Assembly: GCA_050183765.1 (NCBI GenBank)
Contig: JBFXAZ010000026.1
Coordinates: forward strand, 1-53,796
Length of the DNA: 53,796 bases
Reading direction: 5' to 3'
From: JAFAZJ01 sp050183765
Lineage (GTDB): Bacteria > Pseudomonadota > Alphaproteobacteria > Reyranellales > Reyranellaceae
Shown here: positions 24,949 through 33,258 of the stretch, one piece after another
Position numbering within the stretch: the first letter of the stretch is position 1
Layout: each line of letters starts with the position of its first letter
Translations under genes and position numbers: made by a program
Notes under the pieces: generated by a model
Told to the model about the DNA's origin: nothing
Database searches by the model: none
The model's input: the letters and a program-made list of their open reading frames with translations, nothing else

Positions 24949-25052
24949 CCTCACCCTGAGGAGCGCCCGCAGGGCGCGTCTCGAAGGGTGGGCTACACCT
25001 CGTTGTTCCCCATGCTTCGAGACGGCCGCTGCGCGTCCTCCTCAGCATGAGG
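24949..25052. repeat. Palindromic intergenic repeat (CTGAGGAG class)
   Basis: A 104-bp imperfect palindrome between two acyl-CoA dehydrogenase genes. The outer arms are CCTCAccCTGAGGAG and CTCCTCAGcaTGAGG; inner arms are GTCTCGAAGgGTGGG and CCCATGCTTCGAGAC. It has no coding potential. Its sequence class differs from the two other repeat classes in this window. Being inside a probable operon, the RNA hairpin could set unequal expression of the two genes. Confidence 0.75.
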
Positions 25053-25058
25053 CCGGAT

Positions 25059-26216
25059 TCAGCGCAGGCCCAGGCCGCGCGCGATGATGCCCCGCAGGAC
25101 CTGCGTCGTGCCGCCCTGGATCGAATAGGCCGGCGCCGCCAGGGTCGCCATCTGGCAGACGTCGAGGAACTCCTCGATGTCGTTCTCGTCGGCGGCTTCC
25201 GACTCTCCGAGCACGCGCGCGATCTCCGGCAGGTCCTGCTGGAAATGCGTGCCGAGATCCTTGGTCACCGACGACTCGACCGCCGGCGACTTGCCGGCCT
25301 GCAGCATGCCGGCGACCGACAGCGACATCTGCCGCAGGCTCCACACACGAGCCGCCAGCTTGCCGATCACGACCTGTGCCTGGTGCCCGGGCTGGCGGCC
25401 GACGATGCGGATCAGCTCCTTCAGCACGTGGATGTTGGTCAGGATGCGTTCCGGGCCGCTGCGCTCGTAGGCGAGCTCGCCGGTGACCTGCAGCCAGCCG
25501 TCGCCCTCCTCGCCCAGCATCATCGAATCGGGCACGAAGCAGTCGCGGAACACGACCTCGTTCCAGTCGTGCTTGCCGTTGAGGTTGATGATCGGCCGGA
25601 TGGTGATGCCCGGCGACTTCAGGTCGATCACCAGCTGGCTCAAGCCCCGATGGCGGTCCTCGCGCTGGCCGCTGGTGCGCAGCAGGGTGATCGCGTAATG
25701 CGAGCGATGCGCGCCGCTGGTCCAGATCTTGGTGCCGTTGACGCGCCAGCCGCCGTCGACCTTGTCGGCGCGCGTGCGCACCGAGGCGAGGTCGGAACCC
25801 GAGTCCGGCTCGCTCATGCCGATGGCGAAGAAGCACTCGCCCTTGACGATGCGCGGCAGGATCGTCTCCTTCATCTCCTCGCTGCCGTAGCGCAGGATGT
25901 TGGGACCGCTCTGGCGATCGGCGACCCAGTGCGAGCCGGCCGGCGCGCCGTTGGCCAGCAGCTCCTCGGTGATCACGTAGCGGTGCAGGAAGCTCTTCTC
26001 GGCGCCGCCATACTTCTTCGGCCAGGTGATGCCGATCCAGCCCTTGGCGCCCAGCGCCTTGCTGAATTCCGGCGAGCGGCTGTTCCAGCTCTTGAAGCGT
26101 TCGCCCGCGGTCAGCGTCGGCAGGATTCCCTTGAGAAAGGCCCGCACCTCCGTCCGCAGTTCCTCCGCGTCCGGCGGCAGGCGGAACGGCGGGAAGTCGA
26201 GGGTGGGCATCGTCAT
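25059..26216 (-). CDS. Acyl-CoA dehydrogenase
   Basis: A 385-residue flavoprotein. It has an N-terminal helical domain (PDAEELRTEVRAFLKGILP ... GWIGITWPKKYGG), FAD-binding FFAIGMSEPDSGSDLASVRTRA (about 130-151), WRVNGTKIWTSGAH, and the C-terminal IQGGTTQVLRGIIARGLGLR. At the place of the MCAD-type catalytic Glu (YEGT) this protein has Gly, so if active it depends on another residue or on a partner subunit; the TxEH protein encoded downstream is the likely partner. It heads a four-gene minus-strand run and diverges from a crotonase gene. MTM offers two close starts; the first was kept. Confidence 0.92.
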   Translation of the reverse strand: MTMPTLDFPPFRLPPDAEELRTEVRAFLKGILPTLTAGERFKSWNSRSPEFSKALGAKGWIGITWPKKYGGAEKSFLHRYVITEELLANGAPAGSHWVADRQSGPNILRYGSEEMKETILPRIVKGECFFAIGMSEPDSGSDLASVRTRADKVDGGWRVNGTKIWTSGAHRSHYAITLLRTSGQREDRHRGLSQLVIDLKSPGITIRPIINLNGKHDWNEVVFRDCFVPDSMMLGEEGDGWLQVTGELAYERSGPERILTNIHVLKELIRIVGRQPGHQAQVVIGKLAARVWSLRQMSLSVAGMLQAGKSPAVESSVTKDLGTHFQQDLPEIARVLGESEAADENDIEEFLDVCQMATLAAPAYSIQGGTTQVLRGIIARGLGLR

Positions 26217-26333
26217 CTCAGGCGTCCTCCCGGTGGCAACCGGTCACTATCGCGTTGGATTGGCTGCATTGTTCCGCTAATCCTAGACGCCGACCGCTCA
26301 AAGTAAACGCGGATTCACCTCGGGAGGGATGCG
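26217..26333. promoter_or_regulatory. Divergent promoter gap, acyl-CoA genes
   Basis: A 117-bp gap between divergent acyl-CoA dehydrogenase and crotonase genes must contain both promoters. I see a weak GGATT...AATCC inverted pair near 26256-26283 but no clear operator. The GGGAGGG at 26322-26328 is the crotonase ribosome-binding site. Confidence 0.3.
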
Positions 26334-27134
26334 GTGGCGGACAAGCTGCTCTACGAGAAGAAGGACAACATCGTCACGCTGACGCTGAACGATCCCGACG
26401 TTCGCAATGCGATCTCGGACGAGGCGATGATCGGCGCCATCGTCGACGCGCTGCAGCGCATCAACGCCGATTACGACGTGCGCTGCGTCATCCTGACCGG
26501 CGCCGGCACCGCCTTCAGCTCGGGCGGCAACGTCAAGAACATGCAGCGCCATCAGGGCATGTTCGCGGCTGGCGTCTATAACGTGCGCGTCGGCTACCTG
26601 AAGGGCATCCAGCGCATCCCGACGGCGATGTACGAGCTGGAGGTACCCATCATCGCCGCGGTCAACGGCCACGCCATCGGCGCCGGCTGCGACCTCGCGT
26701 GCATGTGCGACATCCGCATCGCGGCCCGCAGCGCGCGCTTCGCCGAGAGCTTCGTGAAGATGGGCCTGATCCCCGGCGACGGCGGCGCCTGGTTCCTGCC
26801 GCGCGCCGTCGGCATGTCCAACGCCATGCTGATGGCCTTCACCGGCGAGCAGTTCACCGGCGAGCAGGCCTACGAGATGGGACTGGTGTCCAAGGTCGTC
26901 GACGACGACAAGCTGATGGACGAGGCGATGGCGCTGGCGAAGCGCATCGCGGTCAATCCCGCCTACGGCTTGCGCATGGCCAAGCGCCTGCTGCGCGAGG
27001 GCGCGCGCAGCGAGCTGCACACGCTGCTCGACATGTCGGCCTCCATGCAGGCCATCGCGCACCAGAGCGAGGATCACAAGGAAGCGGTCGACGCCTTCGT
27101 CGAGAAGCGCAAGCCCGTGTTCAAGAACAAGTAG
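26334..27134 (+). CDS. Enoyl-CoA hydratase/isomerase (crotonase) family protein
   Basis: A 266-residue crotonase. The oxyanion-hole segments are GAGTAFSSGGNVKNM and NGHAIGAGCDLACMCDIRIAA. Of the two hydratase glutamates, the first position is Asp (GCDLA) and the second is not Glu (ARFAESFVKMG); instead there is PGDGGAWFLP, as in isomerase-type members such as PaaG. It is therefore more likely an isomerase or other crotonase reaction than a plain hydratase. The start is GTG 26334, 5 bp after GGGAGGG; the nearby ATG at 26329 is out of frame. An NTF2-like gene follows 7 bp downstream, and acyl-CoA dehydrogenases diverge on the other side. Confidence 0.9.
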   Translation: MADKLLYEKKDNIVTLTLNDPDVRNAISDEAMIGAIVDALQRINADYDVRCVILTGAGTAFSSGGNVKNMQRHQGMFAAGVYNVRVGYLKGIQRIPTAMYELEVPIIAAVNGHAIGAGCDLACMCDIRIAARSARFAESFVKMGLIPGDGGAWFLPRAVGMSNAMLMAFTGEQFTGEQAYEMGLVSKVVDDDKLMDEAMALAKRIAVNPAYGLRMAKRLLREGARSELHTLLDMSASMQAIAHQSEDHKEAVDAFVEKRKPVFKNK

Positions 27135-27141
27135 GCGGACC

Positions 27142-27594
27142 ATGGCGCGCGGCCGCATCCCGCCCTTCGTGCCGGGTCTCGAGGACGACGACCGCGAGGC
27201 GATCATCGCCGCCAACCGCGCCTTCTACGCCGCCTTCAGCCGCCGCGACTTCGAGGCGCTCGCGGAGATGTGGGCGACGTCGGTGCCGGTGGCCTGCGTG
27301 CACCCCGGCCAGCCGGCGCTGCTCGGCCGCGAGAACGTGCTGCGCTCGTGGCAGGCGATCCTGCGCAATCCCAACGCGCCGCAGGCCGCTGCCTCCGACG
27401 AGTTCGTGATCCTGCGCGACGGCCTGGCGCTGGTGATCTGCCGCGAGATCCTGCCCGCGGGCCAGCTGATCGCCACCAACGGCTTCATGCGCGAGGGCGA
27501 AACGTGGAAGCTGGTGCATCACCATGCCGCGCCCGCGCCGCCGGCACCGACAGCGCAGCCGGCCGAGCGACGCGACCGCCGCAAGCTGCACTGA
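27142..27594 (+). CDS. NTF2/SnoaL-like protein
   Basis: A 150-residue protein with the cone-shaped NTF2/SnoaL fold pattern: EAIIAANRAFYAAFSRRDFEALAEMWA, then VACVHPGQPALLGRENVLRSWQAIL, and a final strand ending TWKLVHHHAAP. Proteins of this group bind small hydrophobic ligands or act as ketosteroid-isomerase-like enzymes, but many have no known reaction. The Pro/Ala/Arg tail after residue 130 is likely disordered. It lies 7 bp after the crotonase gene and is presumably co-transcribed. Confidence 0.85.
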   Translation: MARGRIPPFVPGLEDDDREAIIAANRAFYAAFSRRDFEALAEMWATSVPVACVHPGQPALLGRENVLRSWQAILRNPNAPQAAASDEFVILRDGLALVICREILPAGQLIATNGFMREGETWKLVHHHAAPAPPAPTAQPAERRDRRKLH

Positions 27595-27617
27595 GGCGGC
27601 GCGACACGGGGGACGGC

Positions 27618-28610
27618 TCAGCGCGCCTTCTCGGCCAGCGGGCCGTCGCGGCGGATGACGTCCTTGAGCTTCGCGAAGGGGATCGCCACCAGCCGCGCAC
27701 CGGTGCCGGTAGCCCCCTCCTCGTAGAAGCGGAAGACGATCTCCACACCGGTTCGCCCGAACAGCCAGCGGTCCGGCTGCGACAACATCTCCACGAGCCT
27801 GGCTTCGCCCGGCACACTGCCGGAATCGCGTCGCATGTCCTCGAGACAGAGCGCCGGCACGACCTGCCGCCAGCCATCGGTGAAGACGTCATCGATGCCC
27901 AGCGCCTTGCCGGCCGCGACATCGACAAGCATGCCCAGGCTGATGCTGCGCGGCGGCACCGCGTCGGTCTGGCCGTAATCGCTCGACAGCACGGCGGCCA
28001 CTCCCGGCGCCGGGAAGCGCAGGTCATGCCGGATCTCGACCCGCCATGGACCGGGATAGGAGTCGCCGGGAGTCGGGAACGGTCCGACGTCGATGCGCTC
28101 GCGCATCGCGCGCTCGATCTGCTGGTTCAGCGCGTTGTTGTCGACGCCTGGACGGTCGAATCGCGGATAGCTGGCGAACAGCCGGTAGATGCTGCGTCCC
28201 GCGAGCCCCGCCTTGAGCATCAGCTGCTCGGAGATGAAGGGATAGGCCTCGCCGGCCGGCATCGCCATGAGACGCCCGTTGCGCGCCGACATGCGATCCA
28301 CCAGGCAGGCCGCGACCTGGGTCTCGACGTGGGTCGTCGTGAAGCGCTGGATCGAATCGACGCACAGCGACTGGTTGCCGCGCGCCCAGCGCTCCTGATC
28401 GGCGATCAGATGCACGCGCGCCGGCCCGGACAGCGAACTCAGCAGGCTTTCATAGGCGACGCCCACCGATGCGCGCGCGGTCATCAGGTCGGCGCTGTGG
28501 CAGATCACGCGATCGATGTCGGAACCGGGGTGCTGGCAATCGAGCGCCTGTGCCCGTGCCGCCGTCGACAGCGGCAGCAGGAGCAAGGCGACGGCGATCC
28601 ATCGTGTCAT
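27618..28610 (-). CDS. LprI-domain (DUF1311) exported protein
   Basis: A 330-residue exported protein. The signal peptide is MTRWIAVALLLLPLSTAARA. Residues 24-105 match an LprI/DUF1311 domain: DCQHPGSDIDRVICHSADLM, then LIADQERWARGNQSLC with paired cysteines. The C-terminal part (about 150-320) looks like a DUF3298/RsiV-like beta domain (FPAPGVAAVLSSDYGQTD, ISLGMLVDVAAGKALGIDDVF). LprI in mycobacteria inhibits lysozyme, but most members are unstudied. The start overlaps the aminotransferase stop by 4 nt (ATGA), so they are translationally coupled; how an envelope protein relates to an aminotransferase is not clear. Confidence 0.75.
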   Translation of the reverse strand: MTRWIAVALLLLPLSTAARAQALDCQHPGSDIDRVICHSADLMTARASVGVAYESLLSSLSGPARVHLIADQERWARGNQSLCVDSIQRFTTTHVETQVAACLVDRMSARNGRLMAMPAGEAYPFISEQLMLKAGLAGRSIYRLFASYPRFDRPGVDNNALNQQIERAMRERIDVGPFPTPGDSYPGPWRVEIRHDLRFPAPGVAAVLSSDYGQTDAVPPRSISLGMLVDVAAGKALGIDDVFTDGWRQVVPALCLEDMRRDSGSVPGEARLVEMLSQPDRWLFGRTGVEIVFRFYEEGATGTGARLVAIPFAKLKDVIRRDGPLAEKAR

Positions 28611-29749
28611 CGCTTCCACGCGACGAGTCGCTTCACAGCCTCCTCCATCTCGGCGGTTGAGCCGGCGAAGGAGATGCGCAACGTACCACGACCGCGTTGC
28701 GGATCGAAGTCCACGCCCGGCGTCGTCGCCACACCCGCCTCGCGCAGCATGCGGCGGCAGAACTCGACGCTGTCGTTGGTCAGGTGCGAGATATCGGCAT
28801 AGGTGTAGAACGCGCCGGTGGCCACGGTGAGGCGATCGAGGCCGGCCCGGGGAAGACCCGCCATCAGCAGGTCGCGGTTGGCGCGATAGCGCCGCACATG
28901 GCCTTCCAGCTCGTCGGTGCACTCGAAGGCGCCCAGCGCGGCGAACTGCGAGATGGTCGGCGTGGAGATCATCAGGTTCTGCGCCAGCCGCTCGATCGGC
29001 CGTACCAGCGCGGGCGGCACCACCAGCCAGCCGACGCGCCAGCCGGTCATCGAGAAGTACTTGGAGAAGCTGTTGACGACGATGGCGTCGTCGCCGATCT
29101 CCAGCGCGCTCGTCGCGCGCTCGCCGAAGGTCAGGCCGTGATAGATCTCGTCGGAGATCAGGGTCAGGCCGCGCGCGCGGCAATGGTCGTACAGCGCCGC
29201 AAGCTCGGCCCGCGTCACCATCGTGCCCGTCGGATTGGACGGGCTGGCGACGATCACGCCGTTGAGCGCGCCGGCCTTCTCCAGCTGCGACACGGTCGGC
29301 TGGTAGCGCTCGGCCGCCGTGGTCACGAGATCGACGGGCGTCAGGCCGAGCGCCGAGAGGATGTTGCGGTAGGGCGGATAGCCCGGCGCCGCCATCGCCA
29401 CCCGCGCGCCGGCGTCGAAGGCGCCGAGAAACGCCAGCAGGAAGCCGTTCGACGAACCCGTCGTGACGATCACCCGATCGGCCGGTACCTCGATGCCGTG
29501 ACGGTCGCGGTAGTGCCTGCTGATGCGCTCGCGCAGCTTCGGGATGCCGAGCGCGTCGACATAGCCCAGGCGATCGCGCGACAAGGCCTCGCGCGCGGCC
29601 TCCAGCGCGCCCGACGGCGCCGGCGTGCTGGGCTGGCCGACCTCGAGATGGATCACGCTTTCGTTGCGCGCTTCCTTCTCGGCCGCCTCGCGCATCACGT
29701 CCATGACGATGAAGGGCGGCACGGCGTCGGCGCGACGCGACACGCTCAT
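28607..29749 (-). CDS. Class I/II PLP-dependent aminotransferase
   Basis: A 380-residue fold-type I aminotransferase. PLP contacts are SPSNPTGTM (Asn172), SDEIYHGL (Asp200, Tyr203) and the Schiff-base lysine Lys230 in NSFSKYFSMTGWRVGW; the C-terminal Arg for the substrate carboxylate is in TLRISFAGS. The subgroup resembles aspartate/aromatic aminotransferases, but the substrate cannot be fixed. It sits second in a minus-strand run of three: GGT-like lipoprotein, aminotransferase, LprI protein. The tyrosine pathway at 33255-37284 is near, but there is no direct link. Confidence 0.92.
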   Translation of the reverse strand: MSVSRRADAVPPFIVMDVMREAAEKEARNESVIHLEVGQPSTPAPSGALEAAREALSRDRLGYVDALGIPKLRERISRHYRDRHGIEVPADRVIVTTGSSNGFLLAFLGAFDAGARVAMAAPGYPPYRNILSALGLTPVDLVTTAAERYQPTVSQLEKAGALNGVIVASPSNPTGTMVTRAELAALYDHCRARGLTLISDEIYHGLTFGERATSALEIGDDAIVVNSFSKYFSMTGWRVGWLVVPPALVRPIERLAQNLMISTPTISQFAALGAFECTDELEGHVRRYRANRDLLMAGLPRAGLDRLTVATGAFYTYADISHLTNDSVEFCRRMLREAGVATTPGVDFDPQRGRGTLRISFAGSTAEMEEAVKRLVAWKR

Positions 29750-29771
29750 GGAGTTCGCTCCCGGACGGATC

Positions 29772-31085
29772 CTACTTGTCGGCGATCAGCGCCAGGCCAT
29801 TGCCGCGCGGGTCGGCGACCGCCTGGCACGAACGCCTGTCCTGCTTCAGCCCGCTCGAACAGGAGAAGATGCTGAGCGCACCGCCGTTCGTGCCGGCGAC
29901 CGCGTCGGCCAGGCGGCCATGGCTCGTCAGGACCGTGCGCGCGGCGGCGCCCAGCGCGGCCGGCGCGCCGGCGCCGCCCGAGGCCGCGCCGGCGAGCAGG
30001 AACTCGCCGTTGTTGACGTTGCTGACCAGCATCGGCGTCGTCTGCGACATGCCGCTACCCGACGGCGCACCCATCATGATCCCGGTGCCGGGCGCGACGT
30101 GGCGCGCACCGAACAACTGGTTCATGGTCACCACGCAACTCACGGCGTTGCCGTCACGATCGACGGCGACAAAGCCGGCTTCGCCGCCCTCGAACGGGCC
30201 ACCGCCGCCGCCGCCTCCATTCTGGAACGCTGACGCCGCGGCCTGGCCGCCGCTGAACGGCGTCGGCGCGAAGGACGCGGTGTGGGCGCCGAAGCGAACC
30301 TGCAGCGGCTGCACGACACGCGGCACCGCGTCGCGCAGGTTGGCCAGCGTCAGGCCGCCGCCGGCCTGCTGCACAGCGGTGCTGAGCTGGCGCGCCAACG
30401 GCCCCTGATAGAGATCGCCGCCGCCGCGCGCCCTGATGATGCCCAGGGTCGCGCCGAGATCGTCCTGTCGGAATAGATCGCCCTCGGTGACCGCGACTCC
30501 GCCGCCCTTGTCGTAGATCCGCCGCGCCACGGGATCGGCGCCGATCAGCCGTGCGCCGGCCTGCAGGTCGCGCGACAGCGCGCGCGACACCGGCGCGCCG
30601 AAGCGCGCCAGGCGCTCACCGTTGGCGACCAGCAGCTCCCAGGGCGCGCGGCCGTGGCGCGCGTGCAGCAGCGCCATGCCGCGCGCGGCCATCGGCACGG
30701 CCACGTCGTAGCCGCGCGTCGAGCCCGCGGCGGGCACGAGCGGAAAGACGATGGCCTCGACCGACCGCTTGCGCGCGTCGTGAATCAGGCAGACGCCGCC
30801 CGAGCCGAGGCTGGCGGCCGAGGGCAGGGTCGCCGCCATGGTGAAATACATCGCCACGGCGGCGTCCGCGGCACTGCCGCCGCTGGTCAGCACGTCGCGG
30901 CCGGCCTCGGCGGCGCGCGGCTCGTCCGCCACAACTGCGCCAAAAAACCCTTCGATAAACCCGACGTCACCGCGTACAGCCTTGTTGCCCGAACAAGCGC
31001 CCAGCGCCGTGGCGAGCGCCGCCGCGAGGATGGTAAGACTGGTCCTGGCGAGGGGGGATGGTCCGTCGATGGTTCTGAAGCGCAT
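29772..31085 (-). CDS. Gamma-glutamyltransferase-like lipoprotein lacking catalytic Thr
   Basis: A 437-residue exported protein. The lipobox ALGAC gives Cys31. The GGT core is clear at both ends: AEAGRDVLTSGGSAADAAVAMYFTMAATLPSAASLGSGG near the N-terminus and VDRDGNAVSCVVTMNQLFGARHVAPGTGI in the C-terminal half. In active enzymes a T-T-H-x-S motif starts the small subunit and supplies the nucleophile; here the matching residues (about 302-306) read GEAGF, so self-cleavage and transferase activity seem lost. A Gly run precedes it (290-296). It is shorter than normal (about 550). The start ATG 31085 has AGGA upstream and overlaps the divergent M48 gene by 17 bp. Confidence 0.8.
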   Translation of the reverse strand: MRFRTIDGPSPLARTSLTILAAALATALGACSGNKAVRGDVGFIEGFFGAVVADEPRAAEAGRDVLTSGGSAADAAVAMYFTMAATLPSAASLGSGGVCLIHDARKRSVEAIVFPLVPAAGSTRGYDVAVPMAARGMALLHARHGRAPWELLVANGERLARFGAPVSRALSRDLQAGARLIGADPVARRIYDKGGGVAVTEGDLFRQDDLGATLGIIRARGGGDLYQGPLARQLSTAVQQAGGGLTLANLRDAVPRVVQPLQVRFGAHTASFAPTPFSGGQAAASAFQNGGGGGGGPFEGGEAGFVAVDRDGNAVSCVVTMNQLFGARHVAPGTGIMMGAPSGSGMSQTTPMLVSNVNNGEFLLAGAASGGAGAPAALGAAARTVLTSHGRLADAVAGTNGGALSIFSCSSGLKQDRRSCQAVADPRGNGLALIADK

Positions 31086-32430
31086 CGTATCCTGCATCGC
31101 CCTCTTGATGATGGTTCTGGGGGCGCCCGCCACCGCGTCCGCCCAGCGGCTGGTTTTAGTCCGCGACGCCGAAATAGAAAACACGATTCGCATCCTCGCG
31201 ACACCGATCTTCCGCGCCGCCGGCCTCGATCCCGCCGCGATCGAGGTCCACCTCGTGCAGGACTCCTCGATCAACGCCTTCGTCGCGTCAGGCCAGCGCA
31301 TCTTCCTTCACACCGGCCTGATCATGCGCACCGAGAACGCCGGCCAGCTGATCGGCGTGATCGCCCACGAAACCGGCCACATCAAGGGCGCGCATCTCGC
31401 CAAGCTGCAGGACGCGATCCGCAACGCCACCGCCGAGGCGATCATCGAGCAGATCCTCGCCGGTGCCGCCGTCGTCGCCGGTTCGCAGGTCGGCCGCAAC
31501 GACAGCGGCTACCCGCGCGACCCGCGGGTGATGGGCGGCGGCAGCAGCACGGCGATGCGAAACTTCCTGAGCTACACGCGCTCGCAGGAGCAGCAGGCCG
31601 ATCTGGCCGGGGTCGGCTTCCTCGAGCGCGCCGGCATCTCGCCCAAGGGCATGCTGGAGTTCATGCGCATCCTGCAGATGCAGGAGCGTCTCTATGTCGG
31701 CGCCGGCGGCAGCAGCTACATGCGGACCCATCCGCTGAGCAGCGAGCGCATCAACTATCTCGAGGAGCAGATCGCGCATTCGCGCGTGCTCAACGCCGGC
31801 GAATCGCCGCAGTTCAGGGAGCTGCACGCGCGCATGGTCGCCAAGACGCTGGGCTACTTCGACCCGCGGCGCGCGCTGGCGAAGTACCCCGCGTCGGACC
31901 ACAGCATCCCGGCGCGCTACGGCCGTGCCATGGCGCTGTGGCGCAGCGGTCAGACCGGCGCATCGCTGACGATCCTCGACGGGCTGATCCGCGACTACCC
32001 GCGCGATCCCTACATCCACGAGCTCAAGGGCGACATCCTGCGCGACTCGCAGCGCGTGGCCGAATCGGTGGCGTCCTACCAGCGCGCCGTGACGCTGCTG
32101 CCCTCTTCCACCGCCTTGCGCTATCAGCTCGCCCAGGCGCAGGTGAATGCCGGGCAGTTCGCGCCCGCCGTGCGCAACCTCGACCACGTGGTGCTGGCCG
32201 AGGTGCGCAACGTGGGGGCGTGGGACCTGATGGCCCGCGCCCAGGCCGGGCTCGGCAACCAGGGCATGACCGATCTCGCCACAGCCGAACTCTTCCTGCT
32301 GAAGGGCGACCGGCAGGCGGCGATCTACAAGGCGACGGCGGCCGAACGGGCGCTGCCGCGCGGCTCGCCGGGCTGGCAGCGCGCGCTGGACATCAAGACC
32401 TTCATCGAATCGGGCCGGCCGCGACGCTGA
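31069..32430 (+). CDS. M48-family metalloprotease with C-terminal repeats (BepA-like)
   Basis: A 453-residue periplasmic zinc protease. The signal peptide is MVLKRIVSCIALLMMVLGAPATASA. The peptidase domain holds the HEXXH motif (His100-Glu101-x-x-His104, VIAHETGHIKG) and the third ligand Glu174 in SQEQQADLAG. Family signature RIFLHTGLI (78-86) is present. The C-terminal half (about 265-445) is helical with TPR-like repeats. BepA (YfgC) homologues assemble or degrade outer-membrane proteins such as LptD. The alternative start MMV would destroy the signal. A DsbA-like gene follows 99 bp downstream, fitting a periplasmic quality-control pair. Confidence 0.93.
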   Translation: MVLKRIVSCIALLMMVLGAPATASAQRLVLVRDAEIENTIRILATPIFRAAGLDPAAIEVHLVQDSSINAFVASGQRIFLHTGLIMRTENAGQLIGVIAHETGHIKGAHLAKLQDAIRNATAEAIIEQILAGAAVVAGSQVGRNDSGYPRDPRVMGGGSSTAMRNFLSYTRSQEQQADLAGVGFLERAGISPKGMLEFMRILQMQERLYVGAGGSSYMRTHPLSSERINYLEEQIAHSRVLNAGESPQFRELHARMVAKTLGYFDPRRALAKYPASDHSIPARYGRAMALWRSGQTGASLTILDGLIRDYPRDPYIHELKGDILRDSQRVAESVASYQRAVTLLPSSTALRYQLAQAQVNAGQFAPAVRNLDHVVLAEVRNVGAWDLMARAQAGLGNQGMTDLATAELFLLKGDRQAAIYKATAAERALPRGSPGWQRALDIKTFIESGRPRR

Positions 32431-32529
32431 GCCGCCTCAAGATCGCCATGAGTTGATGGGCCTGATGCCGGCCCGATGTGCTAGGTTTTGCCGTCGCGGC
32501 GCGCTTCGGGCTGGCCGCAGGAGATCGTG

Positions 32530-33258
32530 ATGCGCTGGTTTGTCCGCCTGGTTGCCGTTCTTGCCCCTCTCGCCCTGATGCCTCTCGCACACGCCCAGTC
32601 GACGCTGGACAAGGCAGCGATCGAGAAGATCGTCAGGGAGTATCTGGTGGGCCATCCGGAGGTGCTGGTCGAGGCGCTGCAGGAGTACGAGCGCCGCCAG
32701 AACGCCGAGAAGGACGAGCGCGCCAAGGCGGCGTTGACCAAGTATCGCGACGAGCTGACCAGCGACGAGATGACGCCGGTGGGCGGCAACCCCAAGGGCG
32801 ACGTCACCATCGTCGAGTTCTTCGACTACAATTGCGGCTATTGCCGGCGGGCGCATCCGACGGTGAAGTCGGTGGTCTCGAGCGACGGCAAGATCCGCAT
32901 CGTGCACAAGCAGTTCCCGATCCTCTCGGAGGATTCAAAGGTCGCTGCGCGCATGGCGCTGGCCGCCGCCAAGCAGGGCAAATACTTCGAGATGCACAAT
33001 GCGCTGATGGAAGCGCGCGGTCAGATCTCGGCCCCGGTGATGGCGCGGATCGTCGCCGACCTGAAGCTCGATGCGCAGCGCCTGACCAAGGACATGGACG
33101 ACCCGGCGATCGCGGCGCACATCGAGAAGGTCGCCAAGCTCGCCCATGCGCTGGGCGTCAACGGCACGCCGGCCTTCGTCATCGGCAGCCAGCTGATCCC
33201 CGGCGCGGTCGACGCCGACACCATGAAGGCCGCCGTCGCCAAGGCACGCAAGGGCTAG
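32530..33258 (+). CDS. DsbA-family thiol-disulfide oxidoreductase (ScsC/DsbG-like)
   Basis: A 242-residue periplasmic protein. The signal peptide is MRWFVRLVAVLAPLALMPLAHA. A long N-terminal helix (25-80) precedes the thioredoxin fold, as in trimeric ScsC or Com1-like proteins. The active site is Cys102-Gly-Tyr-Cys105 (DYNCGYCRRAHP), and the cis-Pro loop is NGTPAF. It may oxidise or isomerise disulfides in envelope proteins. ATG 32530 follows GCAGGAG. The stop shares the tetranucleotide CTAG (33255-33258) with the stop of the convergent maiA gene. Confidence 0.9.
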   Translation: MRWFVRLVAVLAPLALMPLAHAQSTLDKAAIEKIVREYLVGHPEVLVEALQEYERRQNAEKDERAKAALTKYRDELTSDEMTPVGGNPKGDVTIVEFFDYNCGYCRRAHPTVKSVVSSDGKIRIVHKQFPILSEDSKVAARMALAAAKQGKYFEMHNALMEARGQISAPVMARIVADLKLDAQRLTKDMDDPAIAAHIEKVAKLAHALGVNGTPAFVIGSQLIPGAVDADTMKAAVAKARKG

